Shown one piece after another: positions 1-8,321 of a stretch of 64,000 bases of DNA. Position numbers and translations under genes: made by a program. Each line of letters opens with the position of its first letter. The first letter of the stretch is position 1. The stretch is from Psychrobacillus sp. FSL K6-4046 (GTDB lineage Bacteria > Bacillota > Bacilli > Bacillales_A > Planococcaceae), in contig NZ_CP152020.1 of assembly GCF_038624605.1 (NCBI RefSeq), positions 2,907,312 through 2,971,311 on the forward strand, given 5' to 3'. The notes beneath the pieces were generated by a model. The model did not search any database. It was not told the DNA's origin and saw only the letters and a list, made by a program, of their open reading frames with translations.

Positions 1-481
1 CACCATAAATAGACGATGTTTGGATGATAGAGCCACCTTTCCTCTGTTTCTTCATAACTTTTCCAACATGTTTTGCAACAAGAAACATTCCATCTAAGTT
101 TGTTCCCATGATTTCTTTCCACTGAGCTAGTGTATAGTCTTCAAAATCCGCAAAAAAGGCATCTAAATCATTTGATTTTCCAGCAGCATTATTATGTAGG
201 ATATTAATTTCACCAAATTCACTTAGAACTGATTCCACCATTTTTATTACTGATGGCTCAGACGCTACATTGCATTCAAAAGCAACAGCTTTTACACCAA
301 ATTTTTCTGTAATAACATTTGCAATATTTTTTGCTGCTTCCAAATTAATATCTACCACTGCAATGTTTGCTCCAGCCTCCGCCAAACCAGAACAAAAATG
401 TCCACCTAATATACCCGCTCCGCCAGTTATAATAGCTGTCTTTCCATTCAACCTAAACTTCTTGATATAAGACTGAGTCAT
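1..481 (-). CDS. ptmA: SDR-family oxidoreductase, PtmA-like (3' end beyond the window)
   Basis: This is the N-terminal part of a short-chain dehydrogenase; the rest lies before base 1. The reverse-strand ATG at 481-479 overlaps the TGA of the CMP-sugar synthase gene (ATGA). The translation begins MTQSYIKKFRLNGKTAIITG and carries the Rossmann motif TGGAGILGG, an acidic NAD-selecting stretch VVDIN, the HNNAAG motif and the start of the catalytic serine region (IIQTSSIYG). In Campylobacter jejuni PtmA works early in the GDP-sugar branch of legionaminic acid synthesis and lies next to ptmB. Here it is the last visible gene of the same operon. The SDR family is certain; the PtmA assignment rests on context. 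Confidence 0.85.
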   Translation of the reverse strand, partial: MTQSYIKKFRLNGKTAIITGGAGILGGHFCSGLAEAGANIAVVDINLEAAKNIANVITEKFGVKAVAFECNVASEPSVIKMVESVLSEFGEINILHNNAAGKSNDLDAFFADFEDYTLAQWKEIMGTNLDGMFLVAKHVGKVMKKQRKGGSIIQTSSIYG

Positions 482-1185
482 GATATTTCCCCTCTTTTCA
501 TTGCCAAAAAAGAAACAAACTCAAAATCAAGTTCAGAATCAATATCTATTGATCGTTCCTCAGGCATTTCATATAACAAAGTTTTTGAATGAAATACAGA
601 TGTTGAATTCAACAGAATTTCTCTTTTCCAAATATAAATAGAAGCGTTCATATCATAACATTTAGGAGATTCTTGTCTTCGTACAATTACTTTATCAAGT
701 CTTTTAGACAAATCAGCGTACCCTTTTTCGTTTACTTCTACTAGATTAAAATATGGGCTTCTTCTAGATGGTGCACCTGTAATTAAATTGTCTACGTCTG
801 AGTTTTCTTCAAATATTCGTATTGATTGGATAATATCTTCTACTAATCTTAATGGCGATGTTGCATCCAAATCGACAATAACTTTAAACTGTTTACCTAA
901 TTTCTCTTCTACTGCTAATAGACAATGCTGTATCACCGGTAATTTTGCTGCTTGATCAGTTGCAAGTTCATTTGGTCTTTCAACCAATATATCCGCACCA
1001 AACTGCTTAGCAATTGCTAATATTTGTTCATTATCACTACTAACCGCTATTGCATCAAACAAGCCACTTTGTTTAGCCTGTTCAATACTGTGTGCTATTA
1101 AAGGTTTATCTAGCAACATTTTAGTATTTTTATTTTTTACGCCCTTTGAGCCACCTCTTGCACAAATAGTACAAATTCTACTCAT
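478..1185 (-). CDS. ptmB: CMP-legionaminic acid synthase (acylneuraminate cytidylyltransferase)
   Basis: This 235-residue protein belongs to the CMP-sugar synthetase family, which activates a nonulosonic acid with CTP. The family signature ARGGSKG with following lysines lies at residues 8-14, and a conserved D-ATSP loop lies near residue 105. I chose the ATG at 1185 because translation from it begins MSRICTICARGG, placing the motif at the expected distance. An upstream in-frame ATG at 1230 would add 15 basic residues and lie deep inside the previous gene. The gene overlaps ptmF by 8 bp and ptmA by 4 bp, so it is translationally coupled. Legionaminate rather than sialate or pseudaminate is inferred from the neighbours. 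Confidence 0.9.
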   Translation of the reverse strand: MSRICTICARGGSKGVKNKNTKMLLDKPLIAHSIEQAKQSGLFDAIAVSSDNEQILAIAKQFGADILVERPNELATDQAAKLPVIQHCLLAVEEKLGKQFKVIVDLDATSPLRLVEDIIQSIRIFEENSDVDNLITGAPSRRSPYFNLVEVNEKGYADLSKRLDKVIVRRQESPKCYDMNASIYIWKREILLNSTSVFHSKTLLYEMPEERSIDIDSELDFEFVSFLAMKRGEIS

Positions 1186-2098
1186 TCGACACCCACACTT
1201 TCTCTTTTGAAGCCTTCTCAGCTTGCTCAATCATTTTAACAATACTTAAACCACTTTCATAAGAGCATAAAAACTCATTTTCTCCATTTAAAATAGCTAC
1301 ATGCTGCTGTTTATAAGTATTATCTTTTCCAACATTAAATTGAATTATTTCTTCATTTATTTGTAGAGTATTTTTAATAAAATCGGCTTTATAAGTAATT
1401 TTATCCGTGTTTATTATCAATATCCTTTGTATTATATTGTCTAAGTAATTCATTTGAAGCGTAACATGTGGGACTAATTCGGTATGATATATTAAAGAAA
1501 AATGATCATCAGAATCAATTTTCAACCTACTAAATTTACCACCAAACGCTGCAATTTCCTTCCATTCACCAAAAAGAAAATTTAAATAATCAAGTTCATG
1601 ACTTAAATCCCGAAGAACTCCACCACCCATTGATGCACTTGCAGAATATGATTTTGTATAATCTGTTCCCGGTCGCCAAGAGGGGAGGTATTGACCAACA
1701 TAGCAAAGTACTGACACAATATTTGAATTTTTTAATTCGTTAAAAAGTTTTTGTACCAAGGGATGAAAACGCAAATTATATCCAATATACAATTCAGCAA
1801 AGTCTAAATCACTATTTATGACCTTCGGAAATAGTGGTTTTTCTACTAGGATTTTTTGATTGTACCCTAAACTCCTTATTTCATTTATAGTCGATTCATG
1901 CTTACTAGTTTCATTGGCTATTACTATATAATTTGGTTGTTCAACCAACAACGCTTCCCTAATATCGTAGTAAGAACTAGAATACTCTACTTCTCTCCTA
2001 GAAACGACAGCTACACTATGCCCTAATTCATTCAACAATCTAGTATGCCTTTGTCCAATTGACCCATAACCAATAACAAGACATTTAAATTTATTCAT
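1178..2098 (-). CDS. ptmF: Gfo/Idh/MocA-family oxidoreductase, PtmF-like
   Basis: This 306-residue NAD(P)-dependent sugar oxidoreductase has the N-terminal Rossmann motif VIGYGSIGQRH (residues 8-18) and the family's EKP tripeptide (VEKPLF, about residue 93). The C-terminal half is the alpha/beta dimerisation domain. It sits between ptmE and ptmB and overlaps both by 8 bp. In C. jejuni PtmF is placed in the early steps that lead to GDP-glucosamine for legionaminic acid, and the same gene order occurs here. The family is clear; the exact reaction is inferred from context. Confidence 0.8.
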   Translation of the reverse strand: MNKFKCLVIGYGSIGQRHTRLLNELGHSVAVVSRREVEYSSSYYDIREALLVEQPNYIVIANETSKHESTINEIRSLGYNQKILVEKPLFPKVINSDLDFAELYIGYNLRFHPLVQKLFNELKNSNIVSVLCYVGQYLPSWRPGTDYTKSYSASASMGGGVLRDLSHELDYLNFLFGEWKEIAAFGGKFSRLKIDSDDHFSLIYHTELVPHVTLQMNYLDNIIQRILIINTDKITYKADFIKNTLQINEEIIQFNVGKDNTYKQQHVAILNGENEFLCSYESGLSIVKMIEQAEKASKEKVWVSNE

Positions 2099-3161
2099 CT
2101 TTTATCTCACCAAAACCAAAACTTTTACCGAAATCTGTATTGGCCTTCTCGTAATCATCCAATCTACCTATATCCAGCCAGTATTCCCTTAATGGAAAAG
2201 CTGAGACTTTCTTTTGTTCATGCAGCAATTTCTTATACAGCTCCGGCATATCGAAAAAATCACCATTTGGGATATATTCTAATGCTGTAGGATTTAATAT
2301 ATAGATCCCTGCATTTACAAAGCTTTTATGTACTGGCTTTTCGACAATAGATAGTAACTGATGATTGTCCGTCTCAATAACACCATATGGTATCTGATAT
2401 TCATACTCCCGTACACATATTGTTGCAGACGAGTTTGTTTCATTATGAAAGTCTAATAGTTGTTCAAAATTAATTTTCGTTAGTAAATCCCCGTTCATCA
2501 CAAAAAAAGGTTCACTCGGTTTGTCTGATAATAAGGATAGAGCCCCAGCTGTACCCAATCTTTCCGATTCTTCTATGTATTCGATATTGACGCCTAGATG
2601 AGCCCCATCTTGAAAATAATCCATAATCATTTCTTTTTTATAGTTAACTGACAAGACGAAATTTGTAAAACCATAGGCTTTAAAACTTTCTATAATCGTT
2701 TCAACGATTGGTTTATTTCCTACATTTAACATCGGTTTAGGGATTGTATCTGTTAATGGACGAAGCCTTGTGCCCAGACCACCAACCATTAAAACTACCT
2801 TATTAGTTTTTTTAATAGTTAACTCCAACTCATCAGAAAATACAATATTTTTTAATAGATTATCATTTGATACTAGTGGCAGTTGCTTTAGCTTTCTTTC
2901 ACGCATTCTTTTTTTATAATAAAAGGACTTTTTCCCATTTAATTCACAAATAGGAGACGTATTCATCACATTACTTATTGTAGAGTCCAGTGAAAGTCCT
3001 TTTAATATTCCACGTCGAATATCACCATCGGTTACCGTTCCTAATAAAAACATGTTACTATCGACAACGGCGGCAAATTGCATTGTAGTCGCGTCAATTA
3101 TTTTCATCGTTTCTAGTATCGTTGTTTGAGGCTGTATAAGAACATCCTTCCAACTTTTCAT
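2091..3161 (-). CDS. ptmE: CBS-domain sugar-1-phosphate nucleotidyltransferase, PtmE-like (GDP-glucosamine pyrophosphorylase)
   Basis: This 356-residue fusion has a CBS pair at about residues 5-115 (it includes TVTDGDIRRGIL) followed by a nucleotidyltransferase domain from about residue 120. The latter shows the signature MVGGLGTRLRPLTD and a KPMLNVGNKP loop. The CBS plus NTP-transferase architecture is that of PtmE, which makes GDP-GlcN from GlcN-1-P and commits sugars to the GDP-linked legionaminic route. The CBS pair could sense adenine nucleotides, but this is not shown here. The gene ends 8 bp inside ptmF and begins 3 bp after the acetyltransferase gene. Confidence 0.85.
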   Translation of the reverse strand: MKSWKDVLIQPQTTILETMKIIDATTMQFAAVVDSNMFLLGTVTDGDIRRGILKGLSLDSTISNVMNTSPICELNGKKSFYYKKRMRERKLKQLPLVSNDNLLKNIVFSDELELTIKKTNKVVLMVGGLGTRLRPLTDTIPKPMLNVGNKPIVETIIESFKAYGFTNFVLSVNYKKEMIMDYFQDGAHLGVNIEYIEESERLGTAGALSLLSDKPSEPFFVMNGDLLTKINFEQLLDFHNETNSSATICVREYEYQIPYGVIETDNHQLLSIVEKPVHKSFVNAGIYILNPTALEYIPNGDFFDMPELYKKLLHEQKKVSAFPLREYWLDIGRLDDYEKANTDFGKSFGFGEIKDE

Positions 3162-3164
3162 CAG

Positions 3165-3788
3165 TTACACTTCCTTTGCTGGAACCCCATAGGCAATTTT
3201 CCTATTTCCAATATTTTTTGTGACGACTGAACCTGCCCCCACTAGCGTTTCATTTCCTATATTAATTTCTTGAATAATTGAGGAACCTACACCGATTAAA
3301 CAACCTTCACCTATTACAACTCCACCCGATAGAGTGGAACCTGGCGCTATATGGACATGATTTCCAATTTCTACATCGTGATCGATAATGGAACCAGTGT
3401 TAATGATTGTGTTGCTTCCAATTTTCGCATTAGTTTGGATAATTGCCCCCGCCATAATTTGAATTCCTTGCCCCATTTTCACAGATGGAGAAATAATAGC
3501 TGTAGAATGTATGACAGTTGCAAACAAATATCCTTTTGAACTAAATTGTTCAAATATTGACTTGCGTACTGGAGTTATATTAATCATACCTAAACCTAAA
3601 ACTAGTTCCACTATGTCAGACGAGTATTCAAAAATAACATCATCCGTACCTAAATAAGGTAAATTGAAAAAGGACTTACTTTCATGAGGTGCAGTATAAC
3701 CCATTATTTTTCTTTGCTGAGCTATTAATACTTCCGCTAAAACATGAGCATGACCACCATCACCAATTATAATTATTTGTTTATTCAT
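3165..3788 (-). CDS. NeuD/LegH-type sugar O/N-acetyltransferase
   Basis: This 207-residue protein has a small N-terminal Rossmann-like PglD domain (IIIGDGGHAHVLAEVL) followed by a left-handed beta-helix of hexapeptide repeats from about residue 90 to 200 (the IGSNTIINTGSIIDHDVEIG run). This is the NeuD/PglD acetyltransferase architecture. In the legionaminic pathway the 4-amino group of the bacillosamine-type intermediate is acetylated by LegH, which fits this position. It could instead add an O-acetyl group to the finished sugar, as NeuD does. It overlaps legI by 8 bp. Confidence 0.85.
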   Translation of the reverse strand: MNKQIIIIGDGGHAHVLAEVLIAQQRKIMGYTAPHESKSFFNLPYLGTDDVIFEYSSDIVELVLGLGMINITPVRKSIFEQFSSKGYLFATVIHSTAIISPSVKMGQGIQIMAGAIIQTNAKIGSNTIINTGSIIDHDVEIGNHVHIAPGSTLSGGVVIGEGCLIGVGSSIIQEINIGNETLVGAGSVVTKNIGNRKIAYGVPAKEV

Positions 3789-4860
3789 TGATTAACTCAT
3801 CTACTTCATAAGATTTCTTAGCTACTTTTCCAATTAAATCCCAATACTTAGAAGGGGGCATTCCATTCCCCGGGCGTTTAATTGCTAATTGGCTTTCCGT
3901 AAATTTTTCGCCCACTGGTATCTTTACCTTCGCAACAATACTTTTCCTAGCTGCCTGACGATTTTCATATTCAATAGGGGTTGGTATTTTCTCACCTGTG
4001 CCAAGAGATCGTTCAATCGCTCTTACTCCTACAACCATTTCTTTTAAATCTGTTGGTTCCAATGAAGCTAAATGATCTGGTCCTGGCAAACTTTGATCTA
4101 ACGTAAAATGTTTTTCGATTACCTCTGCACCAAGGGCTACAGCTGCTATCGGAACTGCGATACCTTTTGAATGATCTGAGAAGCCAGTTGGCAAGTGTAA
4201 CTTCCTTTTCATCTCAATAATGGCATTTAAATTAATCGTTTCATAAGGGGCAGGATATTCAGTTGTACAATGCAGAACAGTTACAAATTCTTGTAATAAT
4301 AATTTTGCTTCTAGAGTTTGATAGAATTCCCTCACCTGATCGATATCCACCTTCTGCCGTGGAAAAGCTAAACCATAGGCTATGTATGACAGTGCATCAT
4401 GAATATCTTCCATTGTCGCCATTCCCGTTGAAAGTATCATCGGCCTTTTTTTAGTAGCAATATAATGTATAAAAGGACTATTCGTCAGTTCACCAGAAGG
4501 TATTTTAAACTTACTCATTCCAATATCATTCAATAAAAAATTGACACTTTCCATATCAAAGGGCGTCGACATAAATTCAATCTGATTGGCATCACAATAT
4601 AATTTAAGTTCTACAAATTCCTTGTAAGATAACTCTAGCTTTTTCAACATCTCAAATTGTGAAGTAGCTTCACCTAAATTATTCACTTGATAATCAGCTT
4701 GTTGTGCAGAGCGTGTAACTATGTTTTCTGCTTTAAATGTTTGAAACTTTACTGCATCTGCGCCTGCTTGCTTTGCAACATCTACTAATCGCTTTGCCAT
4801 TTCAAGTGAACCATTATGGTTGACGCCCGCTTCGGCAATAATATACGTTTGATGACTCAT
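3781..4860 (-). CDS. legI: N,N'-diacetyllegionaminate synthase (NeuB family)
   Basis: This 359-residue protein condenses a 6-deoxy-diacetamido-mannose with phosphoenolpyruvate to give legionaminic acid. It has the NeuB TIM-barrel start (YIIAEAGVNHNG, then ADAVKFQTF), a metal-site stretch SDHSKG near residue 225 and a C-terminal SAF antifreeze-like domain from about residue 295 (ARKSIVAKVKIPVGEKF). Length matches the family. The start codon ATG at 4860 overlaps the stop of legG (ATGA). Distinction from sialic acid synthase rests on the LegB/LegC partners. Confidence 0.92.
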   Translation of the reverse strand: MSHQTYIIAEAGVNHNGSLEMAKRLVDVAKQAGADAVKFQTFKAENIVTRSAQQADYQVNNLGEATSQFEMLKKLELSYKEFVELKLYCDANQIEFMSTPFDMESVNFLLNDIGMSKFKIPSGELTNSPFIHYIATKKRPMILSTGMATMEDIHDALSYIAYGLAFPRQKVDIDQVREFYQTLEAKLLLQEFVTVLHCTTEYPAPYETINLNAIIEMKRKLHLPTGFSDHSKGIAVPIAAVALGAEVIEKHFTLDQSLPGPDHLASLEPTDLKEMVVGVRAIERSLGTGEKIPTPIEYENRQAARKSIVAKVKIPVGEKFTESQLAIKRPGNGMPPSKYWDLIGKVAKKSYEVDELINE

Positions 4861-5984
4861 AAGTCATAAAACTCCTTTCGCTCAAATTTAAGAGGTTGCT
4901 TTTTAAGTTGGTTGATAATCTTTTTAGATACATCCCCATCTCCAAATATTTGATCATAAGGACCTTGAAAATTCCGAGCAGTTTCAATTGCTTTCACAAT
5001 TGAGAGCTCGTCCATGGAAGTATGTATAATCGATGAGGGACATTCTCTACCCGATTGACGATCTCCGCAATTTACTGTTGGCGTATGCAAGTAAGGCACT
5101 TCAATAAGTCCACTAGATGAGTTTCCAATAACTAGCTCTGCGTGTTTAACTGAGCTTAAGTACCGTAGTTGTCCCAAAGAATCAAATAAGTATGCATTCG
5201 GATTCTTTAAAACAAATTGCTCAATAGCCTCATTGATACTCCTCCCACCGTTATCTGCATTTGCTTTGGTGAAAATAAGCTGTATATTCGGGTATCGACA
5301 TAAAGCAGATAAAAGTGTATAGATGCCACCTACATTACCATTTGTTTCAGGATGGTAGGTAATTAAAAAGTAAGGGCTATTGTTGTCAAGATTTAGTTCT
5401 GCACATAATTCAGCTTTGGATAGTAATGATATCTTTAAAATACTCTCGATACCAAGGGCTCCAACATTCCAGACATGTTCTGGATGCTCTCCAAGTTGGA
5501 TTACTCGCTTACGGTGCATTTCTGTACTGACAAAATGCCAACATGCCATTTTCGTAATCGAATGACGGATGGCGTCATCATATGCTCCAAAGGTCAATTC
5601 ACCACCATGCAAATGAACGATTGGTAGTTGCATGATCAGTGCTGTTTGAGCAATGGCCAACATTTCAAATCGATCGCCAAGAATAATAAGGATATCTGGT
5701 TTTAATCGTTGTAATGCATCAGCAAAGCCAATCGTTGCTAGTCCCATTGATTTTGCCACACCTACCTTTGAATCCGATGATAAAAGCATTTCAACCTTTT
5801 CATCAATCCTAAATCCATCTTCTTCAATTTGCTTATACGTTAAGCCGAATTCTGGTGATAAGTGCATTCCTGTTGCAACTATTTGTAGTTCCAACTCTTC
5901 ATCCTGTTGAATTTCCTTCATAAGCCAATAGAGCAGTCCATATTCAGCTCTCGTTCCAGTAACAACACATATTTTTCGAGACAT
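4857..5984 (-). CDS. legG: GDP/UDP-N,N'-diacetylbacillosamine 2-epimerase (hydrolysing), NeuC family
   Basis: This 375-residue NeuC-family protein begins with VVTGTRAEYGLLYWLM, the hydrolysing sugar-nucleotide 2-epimerase signature, and contains HLHGGELTFGAYDDAIRHS and the ENDxxxG-like GNSSSGLIEVP region of the GT-B fold. It should release the nucleotide and give the 6-deoxy mannosamine that LegI uses. With PtmE present, the likely substrate is the GDP-linked sugar. It is coupled to legI by a 4-bp overlap and lies 5 bp after legC. Confidence 0.9.
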   Translation of the reverse strand: MSRKICVVTGTRAEYGLLYWLMKEIQQDEELELQIVATGMHLSPEFGLTYKQIEEDGFRIDEKVEMLLSSDSKVGVAKSMGLATIGFADALQRLKPDILIILGDRFEMLAIAQTALIMQLPIVHLHGGELTFGAYDDAIRHSITKMACWHFVSTEMHRKRVIQLGEHPEHVWNVGALGIESILKISLLSKAELCAELNLDNNSPYFLITYHPETNGNVGGIYTLLSALCRYPNIQLIFTKANADNGGRSINEAIEQFVLKNPNAYLFDSLGQLRYLSSVKHAELVIGNSSSGLIEVPYLHTPTVNCGDRQSGRECPSSIIHTSMDELSIVKAIETARNFQGPYDQIFGDGDVSKKIINQLKKQPLKFERKEFYDL

Positions 5985-5989
5985 TTATA

Positions 5990-7144
5990 TCACTTCACTT
6001 CCAAAGGTGTGCTTGGGATATTAATCAATGAATTTTTCAATTGTTCCGTTACAGTTAAGTCAGCTTTTGGCATTTGTTGAAAATAACTTAACTTATCCAT
6101 TGGTGTCCATATCGGACGGGACATGACACCATTCTCATTTAAAAATTCCAAGACGGAATCACGGGTTATTGTTTCTTCTAAGATCAAGGTTTGTAACCAA
6201 TAGTTTCCTTTTGCGTGAAGTGGTTCTTTAAATAGCGTTACACCATCTACATTCTTAAGAAGATCCTCATAAACTAGCGTCAATTGTCTTTTTTGTTCAA
6301 TAAACGTTGGCAACTTTTGCAGCTGGGCGCAACCAATTGCTGCATTAATGTTAGGCATTCTATAATTATAAGCAATTTCATCATGTTCAAATGCCCAACG
6401 ATGCGGTATCTTCGCCGTCGTAGTCAAATGTTTTGCATAATCGGCAAGTTGGTCATCATTAGTTAAGATAGCACCACCACCACCTGTAGTCAGTATCTTA
6501 TTGCCATTAAAGCTGAGTGCGCTAACTCTTCCAAATCCACCTGTATGTTTCCCTTTATAATAGGAACCTAGTGACTCCGCAGCATCTTCTACAAGCATCA
6601 GATTATATCGCTCACATAGCTCAATCAAAGGATCTAAGTCCACTGGATTTCCGAATGTATGCATTGGGACAACAGCCCGTATAATTCGCCCTGTATGTTT
6701 ATTGACAAGTTGTCCATTTTTCATTTCGCCTATAACCTTAATGTGTTCTTCTAGCTTTTTGGGGTCTAAACCAAGTGTTTCTATGCTAACATCAACAAAA
6801 TGTGGGATTGCCTGCAAGTATGAAATAGCATTGGCTGTTGCTACAAAGGTTAAGGAAGGCATAAATACCTCGTCATTCGGTTTTACACCTGCTACCTTTA
6901 GAGCAATGTGAAGCGCTGCTGTACCGTTAACGACTGCAACTGCTCGCTTCACCCCTGTATATTCAGCCAATTCCATTTCTAAACGGTCAACGTATTTTCC
7001 TACCGAAGAGACCCATCCCGTTTTTATACAATCCGTTACATATTCTATTTCTTTTTCATCAAATGTAGGTTCATGAAGCGGTACATACTCTTTTTTGTAT
7101 AATTCTTTTACGGCATTAGTAAATGTAATCCACTGAAGATTCAT
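5990..7144 (-). CDS. legC: LegC-family PLP aminotransferase
   Basis: This 384-residue DegT/DnrJ/EryC1-family aminotransferase contains the LegC-type N-terminus PLHEPTFDEKEIEYV, the WVSSVGKYV motif, VEDAAESLGSYYKGKHTG and the PLP-lysine segment SFNGNKILTTGGGG. It should aminate the 4-keto product of LegB. The start at 7144 overlaps the legB stop (ATGA). The protein has about 20 extra N-terminal residues before the usual LegC start, and a later start cannot be excluded. Confidence 0.92.
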   Translation of the reverse strand: MNLQWITFTNAVKELYKKEYVPLHEPTFDEKEIEYVTDCIKTGWVSSVGKYVDRLEMELAEYTGVKRAVAVVNGTAALHIALKVAGVKPNDEVFMPSLTFVATANAISYLQAIPHFVDVSIETLGLDPKKLEEHIKVIGEMKNGQLVNKHTGRIIRAVVPMHTFGNPVDLDPLIELCERYNLMLVEDAAESLGSYYKGKHTGGFGRVSALSFNGNKILTTGGGGAILTNDDQLADYAKHLTTTAKIPHRWAFEHDEIAYNYRMPNINAAIGCAQLQKLPTFIEQKRQLTLVYEDLLKNVDGVTLFKEPLHAKGNYWLQTLILEETITRDSVLEFLNENGVMSRPIWTPMDKLSYFQQMPKADLTVTEQLKNSLINIPSTPLEVK

Positions 7145-8145
7145 ATATTATACACATCCGTTTTGTATGTTGCTAAATTCTTAGGATCGGTAAACCATTC
7201 GATTGTTTCCTCTAATCCTCTTCTGAAGCCAGATTTCCCACCATAGTTAGGTTCCCATCCAAGTATCTCTTTTGCTTTCTGATTATCTGCCCACAACCGT
7301 TCCACTTCACTTTTATCGGGACGAATACGCTGCTCATCTGTTTCAATTGTCAGTTTTACATCCATGATCTCTGCAATCATTTCTGCTGTTTCCCCAATAG
7401 AAATTTCGTAATTTGATCCTATATTGATAATTTCTCCGTTTGATTTATCGCTATTCATTATAGATATAAATCCATTTACGGTATCTTTTACAAAGTTAAA
7501 ATCACGTGTAGGACTTACTGCTCCGAGCTTTATATTGGTAGTTCCTGCTGCTAGCTGACTAATAATTGTCGGTATAACAGCACGAGCTGATTGACGTGGA
7601 CCGTATGTATTAAATGGTCTAATGATTGAAACTGGCGTATCAAAGGATTTGTAAAAGGATAATGCCATCTGATCTGCCCCTATCTTAGACGCTGAATAAG
7701 GAGATTGCCCCTGCAGAGGATGGTTTTCGTCAATAGGAACATATTTCGCTGTTCCATATACTTCACTTGTAGACGTATGAACAACTTTTTCAATGTTTAA
7801 CTCACGAGCAGCCTGTACTACATTTAATGTACCTTTGATATTCGTATCCACATATGTATCTGGAGAGTGATATGAATATGGAATTGCTATCAAAGCGGCA
7901 AGATTTAGGACATGTGTACATCCTTTCATGGCTTCCTTAACACCATGTGGATCACGAATATCCCCAGCAAATACGTCTATACTTTTCTTAATCTCATTTG
8001 TAGAATGGTCTAGCCATCCCCATGAATTAAATGAATTATAATAAACAAAAGCACGTACATCGTACCCTTGTCGTATAAGTTCTTCAGTAAGATGGGATCC
8101 TATGAAACCATCAGCACCTGTAACTAATATCTTTCTATTAATCAT
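7141..8145 (-). CDS. legB: NAD-dependent sugar-nucleotide 4,6-dehydratase LegB
   Basis: This 334-residue extended SDR has the Rossmann motif VTGADGFIGSHL (residues 7-18), a YxxxK catalytic pair in SPYSASKIGADQ and the RPFNTYGPRQSARAV segment characteristic of LegB-type dehydratases. It removes water to give the 4-keto-6-deoxy intermediate and is the first gene of the legionaminic acid operon. A strong Shine-Dalgarno (TAGGAGGAG) precedes the ATG. All eight visible downstream genes overlap or abut, so the whole set is probably one transcript started in 8146-8321. Confidence 0.93.
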   Translation of the reverse strand: MINRKILVTGADGFIGSHLTEELIRQGYDVRAFVYYNSFNSWGWLDHSTNEIKKSIDVFAGDIRDPHGVKEAMKGCTHVLNLAALIAIPYSYHSPDTYVDTNIKGTLNVVQAARELNIEKVVHTSTSEVYGTAKYVPIDENHPLQGQSPYSASKIGADQMALSFYKSFDTPVSIIRPFNTYGPRQSARAVIPTIISQLAAGTTNIKLGAVSPTRDFNFVKDTVNGFISIMNSDKSNGEIINIGSNYEISIGETAEMIAEIMDVKLTIETDEQRIRPDKSEVERLWADNQKAKEILGWEPNYGGKSGFRRGLEETIEWFTDPKNLATYKTDVYNI

Positions 8146-8241
8146 TTTTAGCTCCTCCTACTCCTTTAGATGTAATATTAAAATTAATATTATATTATTT
8201 TAAATATTCTTAGTTCTAATTACACTTTTTACATTTATGAT

Positions 8242-8270
8242 ATAAAATACCTAAACCTTCATTTGTTCAA
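8242..8270 (-). promoter_or_regulatory. Weak candidate sigma-A promoter for the legionaminic operon
   Basis: On the minus strand TTGAAC (8270-8265) and TTTTAT (8247-8242) are separated by 17 bp. Each hexamer matches 4 of 6 consensus bases. A perfect TATAAT closer to legB lacks a convincing -35, so which one is used is unclear. The site physically overlaps the divergent sigma-D promoter at 8252-8278. Confidence 0.25.
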
Positions 8271-8278
8271 GTCGATAA
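8252..8278 (+). promoter_or_regulatory. Sigma-D (motility) promoter for the vWA-IPT protein gene
   Basis: TAAA at 8252-8255 is followed by exactly 15 bp and GTCGATAA at 8271-8278. The Bacillus sigma-D consensus is TAAA-N15-GCCGATAT; six of eight -10 bases match, including the CGAT core. The predicted start of transcription is near 8285, about 37 bp before the ATG at 8322. Confidence 0.6.
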
Positions 8279-8321
8279 AAGAAGAGAAATACAAACTTTG
8301 AATAGGAAGGAATGAAATCGA